Positions 47,718 through 59,930 of a stretch of DNA of 64,000 bases are shown here, piece after piece. Position 1 is the first letter of the stretch. The number at the start of each line of letters is the position of its first letter. The DNA comes from Citrus sinensis (taxonomy: Eukaryota > Streptophyta > Magnoliopsida > Sapindales > Rutaceae). The DNA is taken from the NCBI RefSeq assembly GCF_022201045.2, contig NC_068558.1:4865501-4929500 (forward strand). The letters are read 5' to 3'. A model generated the notes under the pieces. That model had not been told where the DNA came from and did no database searches. It worked only from the letters and a program-made list of their open reading frames with translations. The position numbers were made by a program, and so were the translations under genes.

Positions 47718-47726
47718 GGCGGGAAT
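47718..47726 (-). promoter_or_regulatory. E2F-type site upstream of the CDC7-like gene
   Basis: On the minus strand ATTCCCGCC, fitting WTTSSCSS, 103 nt before the ATG. A weaker relative (ATCCCGCC on the minus strand, 47686-47693) lies 71 nt before it. Spacing and pairing resemble those of replication-gene promoters. Binding is inferred. Confidence 0.6.
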
Positions 47727-49514
47727 CAGACACGTTTGAAATTTGAGATTTAGCACGTGCGATTCCCCGCCAAGCCAACCCAAACGGATTTTAGGATTAA
47801 CCGGATCAGATTGTAAAATCCAACCCAAACTGAATTAAAAATCAAAATAAATTTTGCTTTCGGTTCTATTCGGTTGACCCGAATCAAATGCCAACCCCTA
47901 TCTCGCATGGCTCGCTTAACTTTTGCAGCTGTTTATGTGTAATTTTCACTCGAGAAATTACTTGGTGAATGGAAAAAAAATATTATTAAGAATGTGGACA
48001 ATTTCTTCAACGCTTTTATTATTTTTAAGGTCATTTTATAATGCTGTGATTAAAGTCACAACATCAACACCATAACTAAATATTAATCATATAAATAAAA
48101 TATAAAACTTATAAATTAACATTAATTGTAAAATAAAATATAAGACTTGTAAATAGAAAGTAAAATAAATAATTTAATATAGGTTATTTTAGTAATAATT
48201 TTTTAAAATAAATTAATGGGTGTGGAGTGTGTGTTCAAATTAAGGCTCAACAACTTCGGATTCAGATGATTTCGATTGGATTAAAAAAAACCTTCTAAAT
48301 TCAATCCAATCCAAGATAAATTAAATTAGATGAATATTTTATATGAATTCATGTGTCGGATCAATTTGGAAGAATTCAAATGTGGATAATATTTCAAATT
48401 TGGATGCTATTTCGAATATGAATTGAGTTTGGATATGAGGTCATTTTGGCAAATTTCATATAAAATTTATGAAATCTATAATTGATTTTATAGTTAATTA
48501 CTTACACATACCCTTTTCTCTATTTTTTTAGTAAGCCATACAATCTAATCAGATTGTTTGGATAAAATTAGACTTGATCCGATTTGAAACAGATATGATC
48601 AAATGAATATTGGACAATATTCAAATCTAATCCGATGTCCAGCCCCATACTTATTTTAGTGATGGGTAGAAAATAGTAAGATCTTATTTTGTATTAAAGT
48701 TGAACAATTATAATTTAAAAGTTATAACATTAAAGTGTTTAGTAAGCATTAATTATTATAATTTAAAAGTTAATTTCATTCAATCTCATATTTATATGAC
48801 GAAGACCAATAATATTATTACTCTTTCTGTCAAAATAATTATTTAAAAATAATATTCACTACAACCTATAAAATTTTAGTTCATAATTATCTTCTTTTTT
48901 TTTTTTTTCAGAGTCACTATAATTTTAAACTACAACATCTAAATACCAAACCAGACCTAAATCAGTGAAAAAAAAAAGTATTACATGTTCAAATGCTTTC
49001 CACCCTTTAATAAATTACCGGCGGAGAATTATCGGGTAAGTTTAGACATTAAAATGTGCAAATCAATAGACGTCATTTTGGCACGGCACCTTAATCTAAA
49101 TACCTGACTCAAACTGCTCCACAGTCCATAGGCTAAACTCTGGCAATTTCCATCAAATGGAAAACTCCAGAGAAAAAGGCATTGCAAAAAATTTTATGAA
49201 GAAACCACGGGGCAGGATCAACCGCTCTTTCGTCCTTCACGCTCTTCTGCCTACTTCTTCCTATTTCTAGACTTCTCCTGCTACCCGGATCGATGGTTTC
49301 TTGCTGGTTTCACACTAAAGAGTAACGTATGAATTGAATGAAATATATTTGGCAAAACAAACTGATCAAGACACAATTTTGTCGAAGATCAAATATACAA
49401 AAGGAAGGAAAGGAAGCAGTCTAACTTTCCATCCAACAGAACAAAAACAAAAAAACAAAAAAAAAATATACAATGAAATAGATTAACAAATGCTTCCATG
49501 ATCGTAAATGGTGT
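47727..49514. other. Intergenic region between the CDC7-like and VAP genes
   Basis: Non-coding. A fragment at about 47800-47905 ends CAAATGCCAACCCCTA, another hAT-like terminus, without an identifiable partner. A larger repeat lies at 48242-48648. The stretch 48655-48960 is AT-rich and ends in CCAAACCAGACC-type sequence seen in plant MITEs. The VAP 3'UTR must lie at the end. Confidence 0.5.
48242..48648. mobile_element. Degenerate hAT-like element
   Basis: The left end AAGGCTCAACAACTTCGGATT resembles the reversed right end GGGGCTGGACATCGGATTAG. The inside repeats GATTCGGAT/ATTCAAAT-type words on both arms. No 8-bp duplication could be found, so the boundaries are approximate and the copy is old. 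Confidence 0.4.
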
Positions 49515-52500
49515 TCAATCATTCTGTGGAACAGTGGGAGGTGGTGAAGACAGTAAAAGGTTCAAGATTAGGCCGACCATGATTCCAATGAGTCCCACAA
49601 AGGCTGCAAACATGAGCGAGAAGCCACGAACACCTTTCCGTTGACCTCGTCTTTTCAGCATGTCCTAAAGGATAAGGCAAGAGGTCATTTGATTAGTAGT
49701 AGTTGTAATTGTAAGCAAATGTATGAATAAATGATAATACAAAGTATTATATAATTAACTATAATGTGAATTACGTCTACCCTCCTTTCGGGGATACAAG
49801 AAAGATCTGGTTGATTTTAGCTTATCATAGCTCTCATTAATCAGGTTTATGAATACTGCCATGCGTGTAGAAATGTAGGTAGATAATCATGTCAAACTGA
49901 CCACAAGGGAAACTTAATGCACCTAAAATATGCCAACTAGAAGACCGACAATATTATAGTTTACAAACATCATTCAATATCATTAATAATTGCCAGATCT
50001 TCTGTTTAATAGTACCTTTGATCTTTATTAAATTATTAATAGGAATCACCTAATAAGAGTACCATACGTAGCTTTGCTCATTTCACCAAACACTGCCCAA
50101 TATATATATCCTCCATTGTTTCATTTATGAACTTTAATTAACCATGGAAAACAGCTGGAAATCCATGTTACCATACTTATGCTCGAAAGTTCTGATATGA
50201 CATTTTGACTTACATAGTTGCTACTAGTTATGTGGTGCTAATATTCACTTTAGAGAGGAGATGATTATATACATGTCAGGTTTTCTATAGGAAACCTATT
50301 TTTTTGGCAAAACCTTCGGTCAACAATAATTAGAATTGTAACATGCCATCAGGTAATTGTGCCTTAAAATTAATAAAAGTCTTATTGAATAGAAACATGT
50401 TACCAGATCCTGTTGCAGAAGCTGTGTTTGCCGAACAGCAGCATCCCTTTCATCCTTCAGGCGCTGTAAAGCCTGAATTCATATACAAGATAAAGTTTGG
50501 AAAAATAAGAATGAGTCAGAAGAGAAAAAATGCAAGTAAAATGTTACTGATACAATGTGCCTGCTAAGAGATTGGGCACTGTGGTAGCTGCTTTGCAGCA
50601 AAATCTCAGAAAAACAAAAACAAAACAGTGGTTCAAGATCTTTGGCATTTCAAATCCTATCACTCAAAAATGAATGATCATGCATTCAAAGAAATGTAGA
50701 TTTTATCTTCCTTCATTAAAAAATCAGCACTTATTTCGCAGATGCATAAGAGATGGGAGGATGGGATTCCAGAAGCAGGTGCTTATTCTACAGGGTGATT
50801 GGATGGGGAAAAAAGGAAACCTTAAAAAATACTAACTGTAAATGGCATCTTGAAAAGGAAAAAGAATATGAAGAGCTTCCAGTTGCCAGCATTAGTTCTG
50901 ATACATGGAGATGAGAAACCTCACACACTATAAGACCAACCCTTGTGCACTCAACTCTGAACAATTTGATAGAAGCAGCAACTAATAGCTGGCAACTAGA
51001 CACTCTAGTAGATCCTTTTTTGTAGTGCTCAGGTCCCCCTAGTCACCAAGTTTAGATTATTCAACTTCTATTTCCAGACACACCACGACCTCTTCATGAC
51101 TGTATCTGTAATTATTATATCTAACATGTGAAATGAAACTCCCATAATTCCTAAAAACAGTATAATCCTATGTTGAACCACAGACTCACTATTAGGCTTC
51201 GGAGCATAAGATGTCAATTAGCTAATTTTAGTATGAAGAGAGATACTGTTACTAAGAACTATCATCAGAGAGTTTCCATCTGAACTGACATAATATACTG
51301 AACCACATTGCTCAATGAGGTTTGGCAAATTGCATATATGTAGTACTTGTGCGCAAACTACCAAATATCATAGACTAATCACAAAAATTGCAGTGCAAAC
51401 AGCAGAATTCCAAAACTCACAGAGTTGGCATCAGGACTACGTGTGGCACTCACTAATCCTTCATCTTCTAAATTTCCTTGAGCTGAGCTAGGAGAGACAT
51501 ACACAACTCTAAGCTTGCACTCCTCTATTGTCTTCCCACTATCCTTGTTAAACTGAAATGCGAAATCAAATATTTTTCAACCTAAATCAATCAAATTTCA
51601 AAAGGAATAACAAAAAAAAAAAAAAAAAAAACCATTCTCTCCGTTATTCTTACAGTATCTGGAGGAAGATCATCAACATCGGTATTTGAAGGCACTATTG
51701 TACTCTGCAAGAGAAACTTGTCTTTGCATTGCATATCTGGAGGAGATTCTCGTTGAGCTTGAAGAGTCACTGCAGACCCAGAGTTAGTTAAAAAACCATA
51801 TTACACGTTCAACAGGCAGAAGTATCAAATGGAAAAACTTATGGGTTAATGGCAGGCTGGTAAACAGTATTAAAGCAAGTGCATATAATTTGACAAAGCC
51901 AGCCAGCTTGGAATTTGCTTAAATTAAAAAATAACTACATTTAGAATTTTGCATTGTAAAATTCTATAAAGCACCCAATTAAACTTAGCTCACATCAATA
52001 TCTCATTCAAAAGTATTAACAATCATAAATACCAGGAATCACAAGGAGAAATAAGTTCCATCAAGTTTGTAAAGAAAAAGCATGCAGCACCTCTAATGAT
52101 ACACGAATCCCAAGGTTGCACCACACCAGTGTTGGGTCTTACGAAGTACTTCTTAGGTGAAGTGGTTTTGACCTAGCAAAAAAGGGAAAATACCTGATTA
52201 AAACATAATTTAAAGAAACTGGAGTGGCCTGAACCAAAAACATCAGAAGACGTTAGATTTGTATATAATTATACAGAAGTGGAGATCTATACCTTGAAAG
52301 CAACATGATGTTCTGTATTGTTTATAACTTTAAGATCACAAAAGCCTTGTTTTTCTAGCTCAACTGCAACACAAATCTCGTGATCATAAGCTCAGAAGAA
52401 TTTATGAGACAACTTGCTACTAAAATGTAATAACAAAACCAAGAAAAGAATCATAACTAATTCTCAAACGACACTAGCATTCAATGGAAACAATGTCCTG

Positions 52501-53592
52501 CATCCAAGTTTTGATACCTAATACTGACAATTTTTTCCAGCAATCATTTGAGTAAATCCATTCCAACAAGTCAGGAAACCCAAAATACTGTTGACACCGA
52601 AAGTGTCAAAATCAATTTTCAAACAAATTTTACTTTGGTCAATTAGATTCAAGCTTTGAATATAAATTTGCACCAATAAGTTTTCAACTGCCAGTGAATC
52701 TTTACCATGTCTAGTATGGCTTTCAATTTACTTATACCACATGAATCTATCTTTTCTTTAGTTTATGTTGATAGGAAATTACATGAGACGAACTCACTTC
52801 ACATAGACCTTGACGAGCAAAAGGGACAGACATGCTAACTTACTTAATACCCTAAAAATGTCAAATATGAAGGTGCTATGAAGCATCCATATCCATAAAA
52901 GACCAGAATAAATACAAATACTATGGCAAGGAATAGTAATGTTGGAGAGCTCTTTGAATCCAGTGGAAGGAAAGACCAAGTTTCAAAAGCATGTGCATTT
53001 AGATCCCTATGCAATTATTGGCATCTTCATAATACAGCAAAAGAAAAAGTTCCACAGTTCCTAAACATGTTACTCCAGGTCAAACAATCTCAGCATTCCA
53101 ATATGAAAAATATCACCAAAAACATAACAACCATAAATAAACGGATGGCCCAGCATCTTCTGAATGTCTGAGAAAACTATCAATTCAAACTAGATAACAC
53201 CTACTCTCATTTTCTCCTACAACCCCCCCTTTTTTTTCCCCTCTCTTTTCAACTGTGATCCATAATTCCTATTAGATGCACTGGGTTTATATTTCCTTTC
53301 CTCTTCGTCCTGCGACCACATAATATCTCAAATTTGAATCTCACTCAAATCTTGCAACTGCAGTTTCATTCAAGTCTGCTTCATTTTCCATACTACAAAC
53401 TTCCACATAGCCATCGATCATCAATTTAACACGTGTGCAAAAACACATGTGCAAATGCATACAACCATCCTTATACTGGTAGTTATGACTACATGTATGA
53501 ACAATTAGATCCGAAGAGAAAATATACGTACAAATGAACTTGAGTTCTTCGGGATGAACAGAGATCAACTGATTACCGCCATCAGCAGTCAT
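49515..53592 (-). CDS. VAP27: VAP27-type vesicle-associated membrane protein-associated protein
   Basis: Tail-anchored ER protein that binds FFAT-type motifs and builds ER contact sites with the plasma membrane and other organelles. Seven exons, in order of translation: 53532-53592, 52293-52363, 52091-52172, 51654-51769, 51421-51552, 50404-50472, 49515-49664. Joined in frame they give 226 aa. The MSP domain covers about 7-128: the start is LISVHPEELKFIFELEKQ, and the family's signature VKTTSPKKYFVRPNTGVVQP is complete, including the Lys/Thr residues that bind phosphate and FFAT. A linker and a coiled coil (ALQRLKDERDAAVRQTQLLQ) follow. A single transmembrane anchor (MFAAFVGLIGIMVGLILNLL) near the C-terminus leaves a short lumenal tail. 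The start is the first ATG; the frame extends upstream only without ATG. Longest intron, between exons 1 and 2: 1.2 kb. Confidence 0.95.
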
Positions 53593-54142
53593 GACTAGGC
53601 CCCACTTCGCGATCAATTATCTAAGCCCTCACAAATCAACGATCACGCAATCAATCACAATCCGCCACACACTAAAAGCACATAACAGGACACAAGGAAC
53701 GAACAAAACAAAGAAGCAAACCCTAAGTCCACAATCTCAACCTTCCTAATCCATCGAGCAAAATAGAAGAACAATATCGGATTAAAAAATGACAAAAAAA
53801 AAAGGGGCGGAATTATGAGCGCCTATCAAAATTTTAACGGAGAAAAGGAAAAAAAGAAGAAGAAGAAGAAAAGAATAATAATAATAACATGTGGTGCAAC
53901 AGAATTGTCTCGGTTCAAACAAACCGTTCTGAGTGGCCCGATAATTACGGCGGAAGTGTTGGGTCTAATCTTTTCGGATGGTCCTAGTTTGATTTAAACT
54001 CGGGGTCTTAGTTAAAAGGAGTGGTGTTACGGTGATTCTGTACGCGCGCTGCTTTTCTGCGGTTAAACGGTAGTGTGGCAACACGCAGAGCGGATACAAT
54101 CACAGCAGAGCAGAGAGAGGCGCGGGGGAGTGGAACGGAGGT

Positions 54143-54161
54143 GACACGTGTCGTATATATA
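54143..54161. promoter_or_regulatory. G-box palindrome with adjacent TATA box
   Basis: A 10-bp palindrome GACACGTGTC (54143-54152, G-box/ABRE core) is followed two bases later by TATATATA (54154-54161). Both are symmetrical, so either strand could be used. For the VAP gene (minus strand) it would place transcription start about 530 nt before the ATG, with a CT-rich leader (around 53850-53875). This is plausible but unproven. Confidence 0.45.
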
Positions 54162-54763
54162 GGGGGAAGCCCGGTTCTAAAGACACAGAGTGGAAGCGGG
54201 ACCCAGTGCGCGTCACATGGGCGAAAAAGTTTAGGTCTGACGTGTCACTGTTGAGTTTTGGTGATTAGCCGTTTTCATTAAGTAATCGATATATTGCCCC
54301 GTCTGCGTCAGTGTTTGATTACAAAAGAAAAGATGTCCAAAATGGCGCCGCTCTCTCTCTCGCTTTCTTTCTTTTTTTCTTTTTTTTGTTTTCCCTCCTT
54401 TCTCAATTCTTCTTCATTACCGGCTTTTGTGTGTATGTATTAAAAAATGAGAATAGTCGTCCTATGCGTACTTAAAAATATGTCAACTCATGTCTTTCCT
54501 TCATTGGTACGTGGATCATCATGTCATTTCCGTGTACTTAACCCATCACATATGGCATTCAAACAAAAACAATAGAATAAAATTTTAAAAACATAAGATA
54601 AATCGAGAATCATCTATCAATTAAATGATAATCTATTCTTACCAATATTTTGTGGTAGATTCAATATGTTCCAGGCTTACAGGCATAGATGTAAAAGATC
54701 CAATCTACGCCTAATCCCATTACATTGCTTATCTGAGGAGGCCCTATATGGGCATAGAATTTA

Positions 54764-54849
54764 TCTAAGACTCTACTTGGTATGAAGATACTGGTCAGAT
54801 AAGCCATGAAGATACTGGTCATATTGCTTCTCTAAGACTCTATTTGGTA
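54764..54849. repeat. Short overlapping duplications
   Basis: TCTAAGACTCTACTTGGTA (54764) recurs with one change at 54831, period 67. Inside it, ATGAAGATACTGGTCA (54782) recurs at 54806, period 24. The second copy forms the left border of the neighbouring MITE-like sequence. Confidence 0.75.
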
Positions 54850-55085
54850 CGAAGACGTTATAGTTTTTAAGTTATATTTATTGTAAATATATATATATAT
54901 ATATATATAATTATGAAATAAAAATTAATATAATATAATAAATTATAAATAATAATTTTAATAAAATTAATAACGACATAATAAATTTTTTATTATATAA
55001 TTATAAAATTAAATTAACTTAATTTCTAAGTTGCAATAATTAGTATTTACCAAATAATTTAATATTATAAATTTTAAGTTTTAGC
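54838..55085. mobile_element. MITE-like copy related to the element at 62386
   Basis: Shares, in the same order, TTATGAAATARAAATTAATA, AATAATTTTRATAAAA, AAATTAACTTA and TTTACCAAA with the element in the G3P-transporter gene at 62386-62604. An (AT)n run (54887-54909) expanded inside it. Ends are uncertain and no target-site duplication was found. Confidence 0.5.
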
Positions 55086-55551
55086 TATCTACCCTTAATC
55101 CCAAAAGGGACCTATGTGCTCAAAATCATTCATAGTCAAAAGCTGAAGACAGGCCACTTGTATGTAATTTGATAAATTCCCCAAAAAAAGAAAACAAAAA
55201 GTTTTGAGTACCTACTTTCTTGAAGAGATTTGATACCTTTTCCTCTTAGCTTTTACGTAAACAAAGTTATCTATCCAATCGAAGAAATGGACAATGACCT
55301 ACAAAAAGTAATCCTTAGCCGAAGCAAAGGCATAACACTGAAAACTTGCAATGATGGAATCGTAATCTGAAGCTGCTAAAGCTCATGTAATCATCTAAAG
55401 ATACAATAATTTCCACGACTAAAATAAAAGGAAAGAAAGGAAAGGAAAAATGATAAAATGGAATATTAAATTACAGCTTTTACAACATTTTAGGATTCTG
55501 AAAACCACTTTGAAGGCAAAATCAACTGAAGACCAGCAGCATCGGGCTTCT

Positions 55552-57902
55552 TCATTTGAAAGTGGAGAGTCTAGGAAGCTTGTCTCTAAGATAGTACAGC
55601 CTTGCCCTCCTCACTTTCCTGTGGGAGACAACTTTTATCTCCTTGATGTTTGGCGAATAACTGCAATGACATGATGAAATATTGATCAAGTCCCATCTGA
55701 ATTCTTTTCTACTTTTTTCTGTTTCCTCTCCAAATAGAGTATATCAAAACTACATACTTGAGGCCAAATCATCAGGTGAAAGTTTATAGCCACTAGTGTA
55801 TTCAAGGCATTGCAGGCAAATATTATGGATGCATATTTAGTCCAAACTAACAAAGGACCCATGTTAAGAAACAGTAAAATGAAGATATTTTGCATCCCAA
55901 AGCATGATTGAAGATCAACCACACAAAACATGCAGCATCGATGAGCAAATAACTTCCTTAACCAATTAAATAATTTAAAACTAAGATAACGAATAAGATT
56001 TTCACACGCCCAAAACTAACTAAAAGCATTCTTCCATGCCCTTGGCTGATATTTTCCATAACACTGTGACGAAGCTTCAGTGATAACAGACATCGTCAAT
56101 TAAAGGGAATTAAATCCTTCCTCTTTGACTCTGTTAACCCCATTGTCTAGAAGAAGCTCAAACTTCTTGTTTCACCAAAATGTTAACGTGGGAAAATTCA
56201 ACATGTTCTTCTTTGAATGATGAGAGATTTGCCCAACACTACTGTACAGCAACATAAAAATGAACAAGAAAAGGACTATATTGACTCAATATTACACCAG
56301 ACAGTTCACATGTCATACTAATTCCTTATAGAGAAGGAAATGAAACAAAAATGTCCTAGGTGTTAATCATGGGGATGAGGACACCTACACTAAAGCCTCG
56401 ACAAGATGCATATTAAAGGCAGTGGGCGGAAAATACTCTGAAAGTCCAAACGTTTGACTATTAAAGAAAAAGCTTGATAAATGAATGTTCCATCTTGTTA
56501 GGAAGTCACACCATATTGATACAGTCTAAATATTAATTCCTCTAATACACTCTGGAATTTGTTGTATTTCTACGATGTAATAGCTAGAGGGGGGTAGAGA
56601 GCGAGAGAGATTTTATCCAGTCATTGGTCCAAAGAAAGGCAACCTCAACAAATTGCAACCCTCCAATTTGCCTTTTTAACATGTATATAGTTTCTGACAC
56701 ATATAACCTAAATCATATTCAAGGGATTCTGTGCTCCTTGACCTCCATAACCATAGAAGAGAGGGAGAGAGAGAGCTCAGTTTCTGAGTTACACATCGAG
56801 GATAGAAAATTTAGACCAGGTCAACCATAAATGGCCACATTTGTCACATTCTGGTTTTCTCTGTGATCCATTAACCATATTTGAATAAAAACACACTAGG
56901 TAGTTAACAAAAGAATTTTCATGCAACAACTCAATCCTAAACCAGATTCAAAACCATTCTCTTCACCAAAGTGTAGAAGAATTGAAAAACAAATACTCAC
57001 AGAGGGAATACGATCTCAACCCCTATGCCAGCAATAATCCTCCGAATTCGAATTGTAGTGTGGATCCCAGCATTTTGCCTTGACATAACAATACCTTTGT
57101 AAATGGACAACCTACGCCTATTTTCAGGAACTTCCTGTAAGCCAACCACAAACCAAAAGTTTCACAAATTTCATTTGAAACTATAACAAAGAACATTGTA
57201 AAGATAGTCAAAAACAGCATTTACCAATTTAATCTCCACAACATCACCCGTCCTAATATCTGGAATTGGTCTTTCACTCTCCGATGCCTCAATCGCCCTC
57301 TTATTCAATATCTACTCAAACAACACAAATATATTCATTTTCCAACCATTTTCAATGCAACCAATAAAAAGAATCATAATAGATTTAAGCAATGAAATGA
57401 GTACCCCCATGATATCTCCAAGTTTAACCCTGGGCTTTCTGGGTGCTTTCACTTCTTCTTCTTCAACCTTATCCTCAGATTCAGCTTCTACAGCTACCAC
57501 AACATCACCTTGTGCTTGAACGGCCTCGTTTTGCTCCTCTTCAATACTCTCATTCGCTTCCGCTTCTTCGTTTGACTCCGCCCTAACCACAAAACTATCT
57601 TTCACTTGGGCATTTACGAAAAAGCCCAAATTCCACCCTATAGGCTTCGTTGAAACTGAAACCCCATGGCTCACAAAGGGGCCGCGAGAAAGAACTGTTG
57701 AAAACCCTAGCCTCTTTGAAGGAATGCACTGAGTGGAACTTCTTGGGATCCAATGCAGAGCCTTTTATAAAATTTAAATTGTACACTTTTTTATCAAATT
57801 GTAAGAAATTGCAAGCAAATTAAACAGCATTGGTGCCAGTAAAAGCATAAACATACGAATTACGAAGCGAGAGAGTACCTGAGGAAGAACCTGGGAGCCC
57901 AT
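55552..57902 (-). CDS. RPL19: Plastid 50S ribosomal protein L19 (bL19c), nuclear-encoded
   Basis: Structural protein of the plastid ribosome's large subunit. Five exons, in order of translation: 57879-57902, 57405-57761, 57225-57311, 57001-57134, 55552-55660. Joins are in frame; 236 aa. Roughly the first 70 residues are Ser/Arg-rich and poor in acid residues, as in a chloroplast transit peptide. A Glu-rich linker ([17 protein letters not shown]) leads to the bL19 core, about 125-236: [55 protein letters not shown] and [17 protein letters not shown]. The core matches bacterial L19 along its full length. The first exon codes for only eight residues (MGSQVLPQ). The last intron (1.3 kb) is the longest. 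Plastid rather than mitochondrial location is inferred from the presequence and the acidic extension. Confidence 0.94.
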
Positions 57903-59505
57903 GGCGACGCTGAGACACTTCTAAGTGAAACAAATGCCTTATCTGTACTAGAAATTCGGCTTGCGTTTCACACGCTCTATCCGTTTGCATCGCACGTGTG
58001 ATCAGAGTTTTATTTTTTCTTTTTAATTTTTGAATCATTATTACAAAATATTTTCATATTTTGTTAAACGTAAAAGGTTTTTGGAATCTTTTTGTTAGGT
58101 GGTTGATGGAACGGCTAATATGCCATATAGTTTTTATTGAGTGAATGAATTTTAAATAATTTTATGCAAAAATTATAAGTTATATTTTAATTTGATCAAT
58201 TTTGACAAAACCTTGTTAGTCTCGTCTCAATGAAAAGATTTGTGCTAATCTGCAAATTGATATGATTCCAGAAAATATAAATATTATATTTTCTCAAATA
58301 TAAATAGATAAGACACTTCACAATAAGTCGAAAATTTCATGAAATTCATGTTGGAACAAATAAAAAATTACAATGTTAATTCTAAATAACTATTTTGAGA
58401 AGGCCGCAAGTTTCCAAGATAATATCTATCTGTTTTTTTTTTAATGTTGTACAATTAATTGTGCCTTGACATGATTTCATAGGATTATTTCCTATGTAAT
58501 CATAAAAAGCTATTTTTTCATGAATTTTAGACCAAACTTCTGATAAACTTTGATTTTCGACTAGTCCAGCACTAACTCTTCGTCCATGAATTTAGCAGCA
58601 ATTTGAAAGGTTGACCTATTTAGGAATCTTTGGATCTGCGCTTATTTTCAACTCCCCGAAGTAATTTGTCACTTACTACGCCCTTCCTCATCTCTGGGTG
58701 CCTTTGATTTGGTTGTGTTAATAAAAAAATAATAAAAATGGTTTAATTTATACTAAATCTAATATATGATAAATTATTCTATAATAAATTGGAGTATATT
58801 TCTACCTGTAAAAAAAAAATAAAAAAATAAAAACTACAAAAGTGGCACTATGAGTTTGTAGTTAGGAGACATAATCCATTTCCCGTGTTATATGGCTTCT
58901 TTGATCTCACATGTCATTCATTAGCATGATTATAAAATTATCACATTATTGATAAACAATAAAGTCAATTAATCATTTGTATTGCAGTTTGTGTGTTCTT
59001 GGTCTTTTTAGTTTAATGCACTGTCCTTAATCAACTCCCAATAAAAAAAAAATGATAAACTTCTTTAATTTTCACTAACTGTAACATGTAACTCTAATTT
59101 ATTATTTTATGATAAATTTTATCTTAAATTAATGACTTGAAATATAAACTACATTTATGTAATTTTAATAATTCAAATCACATATCACAAAGTGGGAATA
59201 TAAAATTTATATTTCAAGTAATATGGCAGATGATGGAACTTTATTTTACATAATCATATGATTGTTGGTTATTAAAAATGTTGAAAAATACAAATTTTAT
59301 GATCCGAGCACTACCGTAATTGTTATTTCCTTTTTCTAGCATTTAATTGCAAATTTTGAACGCATCTCAATTGACATGAGAGCCCGAAGCTGCAATTGCT
59401 TCCCCATGCCCAATAGCCCTGACAAAACAAAAGTTTGCCGCAGAAGCGGTTGCTCAGTGTTCCCGCCTGTGACACAATGCATGGCACCACCCACCCTCAA
59501 TGCGC
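57903..59505. other. Divergent intergenic region between L19 and the G3P transporter
   Basis: Holds the L19 promoter at its left end and the distal promoter of the transporter at its right. The central part is AT-rich with no gene. The open frames on the minus strand at 59336-59749 fall in GC-richer promoter DNA and are not gene-like. Confidence 0.5.
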
Positions 59506-59511
59506 CACGTG
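59506..59511. promoter_or_regulatory. G-box upstream of the G3P transporter
   Basis: CACGTG within GCGCCACGTGGAC, 420 nt before the ATG. A typical bZIP/bHLH site. Confidence 0.5.
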
Positions 59512-59612
59512 GACAACCCAACAGAGGCCCCTTGTCACTTTAACACACTCGTCATAGCCCCCGTGGCGCTTCAACGCAACCGACTCTCAGACAAAACATC
59601 ACCTTAAGTGGC

Positions 59613-59618
59613 CACGTG
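59613..59618. promoter_or_regulatory. Second G-box upstream of the G3P transporter
   Basis: CACGTG within GGCCACGTGTCAC, 313 nt before the ATG and 107 bp from the first one. CCACGTGTC also fits the ABRE consensus. Confidence 0.5.
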
Positions 59619-59930
59619 TCACTGGCTTGATGCCCCTCCCTTTCGCATTGACGCTTCTCTCTCTTCTCTCCCGCCAACATCGCTCCCCCCTCGCAGGTTC
59701 TTTTATTAGGAAATGTTCTCGAAACATTTCGATGACTAGTTCTTTTCATTTTGATGCAACATGGAAGTTGATTTTATCGATTTTTGAATTTTGATGATCA
59801 TCATTATCTGCGGTTGTGTAAAATTAATTATATGAAGATCGTGCTAGCTTGGTAAAAATTTGATTTTGTTTTCCTTCTTTTTTTTTTTTGGGGTAGTTTA
59901 TTGGTTAATGTTTGTATGATTATTACATAG

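Larger units (their letters stand above)
54162..55551. other. Intergenic region between VAP and L19 genes
   Basis: Contains a short tandem duplication (54764-54849), an AT-rich MITE-like copy (54838-55085) and, close to 55551, the L19 3'UTR. No other gene. Confidence 0.5.

Noticed and set aside
53593..53616. Upstream start for the VAP27 protein
   Set aside because: The longer frame begins with TTG, not ATG; the first ATG at 53592 leads directly into the MSP domain.
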